A stretch of 42,826 nucleotides of DNA from Azorhizobium doebereinerae UFLA1-100 (lineage in GTDB: Bacteria > Pseudomonadota > Alphaproteobacteria > Rhizobiales > Xanthobacteraceae). Made by a program: the position numbers and the translations under genes. The notes beneath the pieces were generated by a model that had not been told where the DNA came from, ran no database searches, and saw only the letters and a program-made list of their open reading frames with translations. Below, piece by piece: positions 41,500 to 42,826 of the stretch. The stretch's first letter is position 1; every line of letters starts with the position of its first letter. The DNA is taken from positions 1 through 42,826 of the forward strand of contig NZ_AXBA01000041.1 of the NCBI RefSeq assembly GCF_000473085.1, in the 5' to 3' direction.

Positions 41500-42504
41500 A
41501 TGACCGATCCCCTGTCGCCCCACGCGGCATCGCCTTTGGCGCCGCGACCCGTCGATCGCGCCCTCGACCCCGCGTTCCGCCACGGCCAGTCCATGGAGCC
41601 GAACTATTCCGGCGTGGCCTCCTTCCTGCGGCGGCGCTACGCCAAGGACGGCGGCGGCGCCGAGGTGGTGGTGTGGGGTGTGCCGCTGGACGTGACGGTC
41701 TCCAACCGCCCCGGCACCCGCTTCGGCCCGCGCGCCCTGCGCGCCGCCTCCGCCATCCTCGACGGCGACCCGCTCTTTCCCTTCAACGCCGATCCGTTCG
41801 GCCCGCTCGACGTGGCGGACGCGGGCGACTGCGTGTTCGACTATGGCCTGCCGGCGGGCATCCCCGCCGCCATCGAGGCGCAGGCGGCGCGGCATTATGC
41901 CCGGGGCAGCCATCTGGTGACCCTCGGCGGCGACCATTTCCTGACCTATCCCGTGCTGCGCGCGCTGGTGGCGCGGACCGGCGCGCCGGTGGCGCTGGTG
42001 CAGTTCGACGCCCACCAGGACACCTGGGAGGACGACGGCAGCCGCGTCGACCACGGCACCATGATCACCCGCGCGGTGAAGGACGGCCTGATCCGCGTCG
42101 AGCGCTCGGTGCAGGTGGGCATCCGCACCCACGCGCCGCAGGATTGCGGCATCCGCATCATCGACGGCTTCGCCGCCGCCGAGCTGGGGCCGAAGGCGCT
42201 CGCCGCCGCCATCGCCGAGCGGGTGGGGGACGCGCCGGCCTATGTGACGTTCGACATCGACGCGCTCGACCCTGCGTTCGCGCCGGGCACCGGCACGCCG
42301 GTGTGCGGCGGGCTGACCAGCCGCGAGGCGCTCGATACGCTGCGCCGGCTGGGCGGGCTCGATCTCAAGGGGTTCGACGTGGTGGAAGTCTCCCCGCCCT
42401 ACGACCATGCCGAGATCACCGCGCTCGCGGGGGCTTCGCTCGCCGCCTGCTATCTGGGCGTGCTTGCGGCGCGCAAGGCGGGCGGCGCGCGCATCGCCCC
42501 GTAG
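41500..42504 (+). CDS. speB: Agmatinase-family ureohydrolase
   Basis: A 334-residue manganese ureohydrolase that cuts urea from agmatine or a related guanidino compound. The metal-binding motifs are complete: LGGDHFLTYPV, VQFDAHQDTWED and TFDIDALDPAFAPGTGTP; SRPGTRFGPRALR-like NRPGTRFGPRALRAAS is typical of SpeB. Agmatinase would yield putrescine, but guanidinobutyrase and guanidinopropionase cannot be excluded on sequence. AAGGAG lies six bases before ATG 41500, so this start is preferred over ATG 41485. The TAG stop (42502-42504) forms the first bases of a palindromic repeat. Confidence 0.9.
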   Translation: MTDPLSPHAASPLAPRPVDRALDPAFRHGQSMEPNYSGVASFLRRRYAKDGGGAEVVVWGVPLDVTVSNRPGTRFGPRALRAASAILDGDPLFPFNADPFGPLDVADAGDCVFDYGLPAGIPAAIEAQAARHYARGSHLVTLGGDHFLTYPVLRALVARTGAPVALVQFDAHQDTWEDDGSRVDHGTMITRAVKDGLIRVERSVQVGIRTHAPQDCGIRIIDGFAAAELGPKALAAAIAERVGDAPAYVTFDIDALDPAFAPGTGTPVCGGLTSREALDTLRRLGGLDLKGFDVVEVSPPYDHAEITALAGASLAACYLGVLAARKAGGARIAP

Positions 42505-42553
42505 CGCGTCTCCGCGCGACGTGGACCCCGGTTCGCGTGAAGACGACGCGCTA
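42502..42553. repeat. Second copy of the dispersed palindromic element (short form)
   Basis: TAGCGCGTC (42502-42510) and GACGCGCTA (42545-42553) are perfect nine-base arms. The core GTGGACCCCGGTTCGCG matches GTGGATCCCGGTTCGCG of the element at 2696-2801 with one change. This copy has only the first hairpin. The left arm supplies the TAG stop of speB. The right arm ends at CTAG (42551-42554), directly followed by the IS5-type element. Confidence 0.75.
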
Positions 42554-42602
42554 GGTAGTGTGGACTCTTGGGGTTCCCGGGCTGAATGATCTGTGATTCA
42601 AA

Positions 42603-42622
42603 GCTGCCTTTGATGAGGCAGC
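42603..42622 (+). promoter_or_regulatory. Hairpin covering the transposase ribosome-binding site
   Basis: GCTGCCT (42603-42609) pairs perfectly with AGGCAGC (42616-42622) around TTGATG, ending one base before the transposase ATG. The only Shine-Dalgarno-like bases (GAGG, 42615-42618) fall in the loop edge and 3' arm. In several ISs such a structure blocks translation of read-through transcripts; that role here is inferred. Confidence 0.55.
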
Positions 42623-42623
42623 G

Positions 42624-42826
42624 ATGGGTGTTCTTGATCGACTGGTGCTTGGGGATGAGCAGTGGGCGCGGATAGCGCCGCACATCATCGGCGACGAGCG
42701 GACGCGCGGCTCTTCGGGCCGGGACAATCGTATGTTCATCGAGGCGGTGCTGTGGATCGTGCGCACCGGCTCGCCTTGGCGCGATCTGCCGGAGCTGTTT
42801 GGAGAATGGAACACCGTCTTCCGTCG
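42624..42826 (+). CDS. IS5-family transposase, N-terminal part (cut by window end)
   Basis: 67 codons are visible: MGVLDRLVLGDEQWARIAPH, then IIGDERTRGSSGRDNRMFIE and AVLWIVRTGSPWRDLPELFG-EWNTVFR. This is the DUF4096 N-terminal domain of IS5/IS427 transposases (the W-x-x-I-x-P, RxxxE-x-V-L-W-I-x-R-TG-PWRDLP and W-NTV-R pattern). Many of these elements make the DDE part from a second, frameshifted frame, which would lie beyond the window. Confidence 0.9.
   Translation, partial: MGVLDRLVLGDEQWARIAPHIIGDERTRGSSGRDNRMFIEAVLWIVRTGSPWRDLPELFGEWNTVFR

Larger units (their letters stand above)
42554..42826 (+). mobile_element. Left end of an IS5-family (IS427-group) insertion sequence
   Basis: The window ends inside this element. 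It begins at or just after CTAG (42551-42554), a target used by IS427-type elements, with the likely terminal sequence starting GGTAGTGTGGACTCTTGG. The other end is beyond the window, so terminal repeats cannot be compared. Confidence 0.65.

Overview
The window looks like a piece of a GC-rich alphaproteobacterial chromosome of the order Hyphomicrobiales (Rhizobiales). A member of the Xanthobacteraceae is a reasonable guess. The evidence is the cell-cycle regulator CtrA next to a FliJ-like gene, a TrcR (DUF1013) gene, an ispH-thrB-rnhA operon, a pdxH / RT0821-type lipoprotein / DnaJ cluster, and GANTC sites crowded upstream of ctrA. The genus is inference; no rRNA gene is present. Both edges lie inside insertion sequences (IS701-like on the left, IS5/IS427-like on the right), which is what a contig bounded by repeats would look like.

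Layout: 1-2527 is accessory DNA: the frameshifted 3' end of an IS701-type transposase, an unknown gene whose 3' end was cut by that IS, and a P4-type integrase. The integrase start faces a CAU-anticodon tRNA gene at 2528-2603, which marks the island/core border. From there the DNA is mostly ordinary chromosomal housekeeping. 2.7-8.1 kb holds a TMEM175-type channel, a SIMPL-domain periplasmic protein, a lipid kinase, two small membrane proteins, an orphan PotF-type polyamine-binding protein and an orphan FitA-type antitoxin. 8.1-10.5 kb is the ispH-thrB-rnhA operon on the minus strand. 10.6-13.8 kb carries an unknown membrane protein, a gene-poor stretch of lower GC, TrcR and a universal stress protein. 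14.1-15.9 kb is a translationally coupled pair of a polyprenyl-phosphate glycosyltransferase and a ChbG/YdjC-type deacetylase. 15.9-23.0 kb has a CLC antiporter, an SbmA/YddA-type ABC exporter and two divergent acyl-CoA synthetases (fatty acyl and propionyl). 23-30 kb has small secreted proteins, an MBL hydrolase, a YedK/HMCES DNA-protein crosslinker, a DUF1499 protein, a HAD phosphatase and an extensin-like protein. 30-36 kb has an L,D-transpeptidase, CorA, an SDR, PdxH, a lipoprotein and a DnaJ protein. 35.9-42.5 kb has ctrA, fliJ, an ECF sigma / anti-sigma pair, a GGDEF cyclase, an orphan CysA/PotA-type ATPase and an agmatinase-family ureohydrolase.

No defence island, CRISPR array or obvious large undescribed system is visible. 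The observations most worth a second look are: dispersed palindromic elements whose end supplies the stop codon of the adjacent gene at two separate loci (2696-2801 and 42502-42553); the glycosyltransferase-deacetylase pair that resembles the FlmF2-NaxD route for free amino sugars on lipid A; five GANTC sites in 96 bp upstream of ctrA; the integrase/tRNA junction with three ATACCAAC repeats; the RBS-sequestering hairpin in front of the right-hand transposase; and three GC-rich hairpin repeats at 12882-12960.
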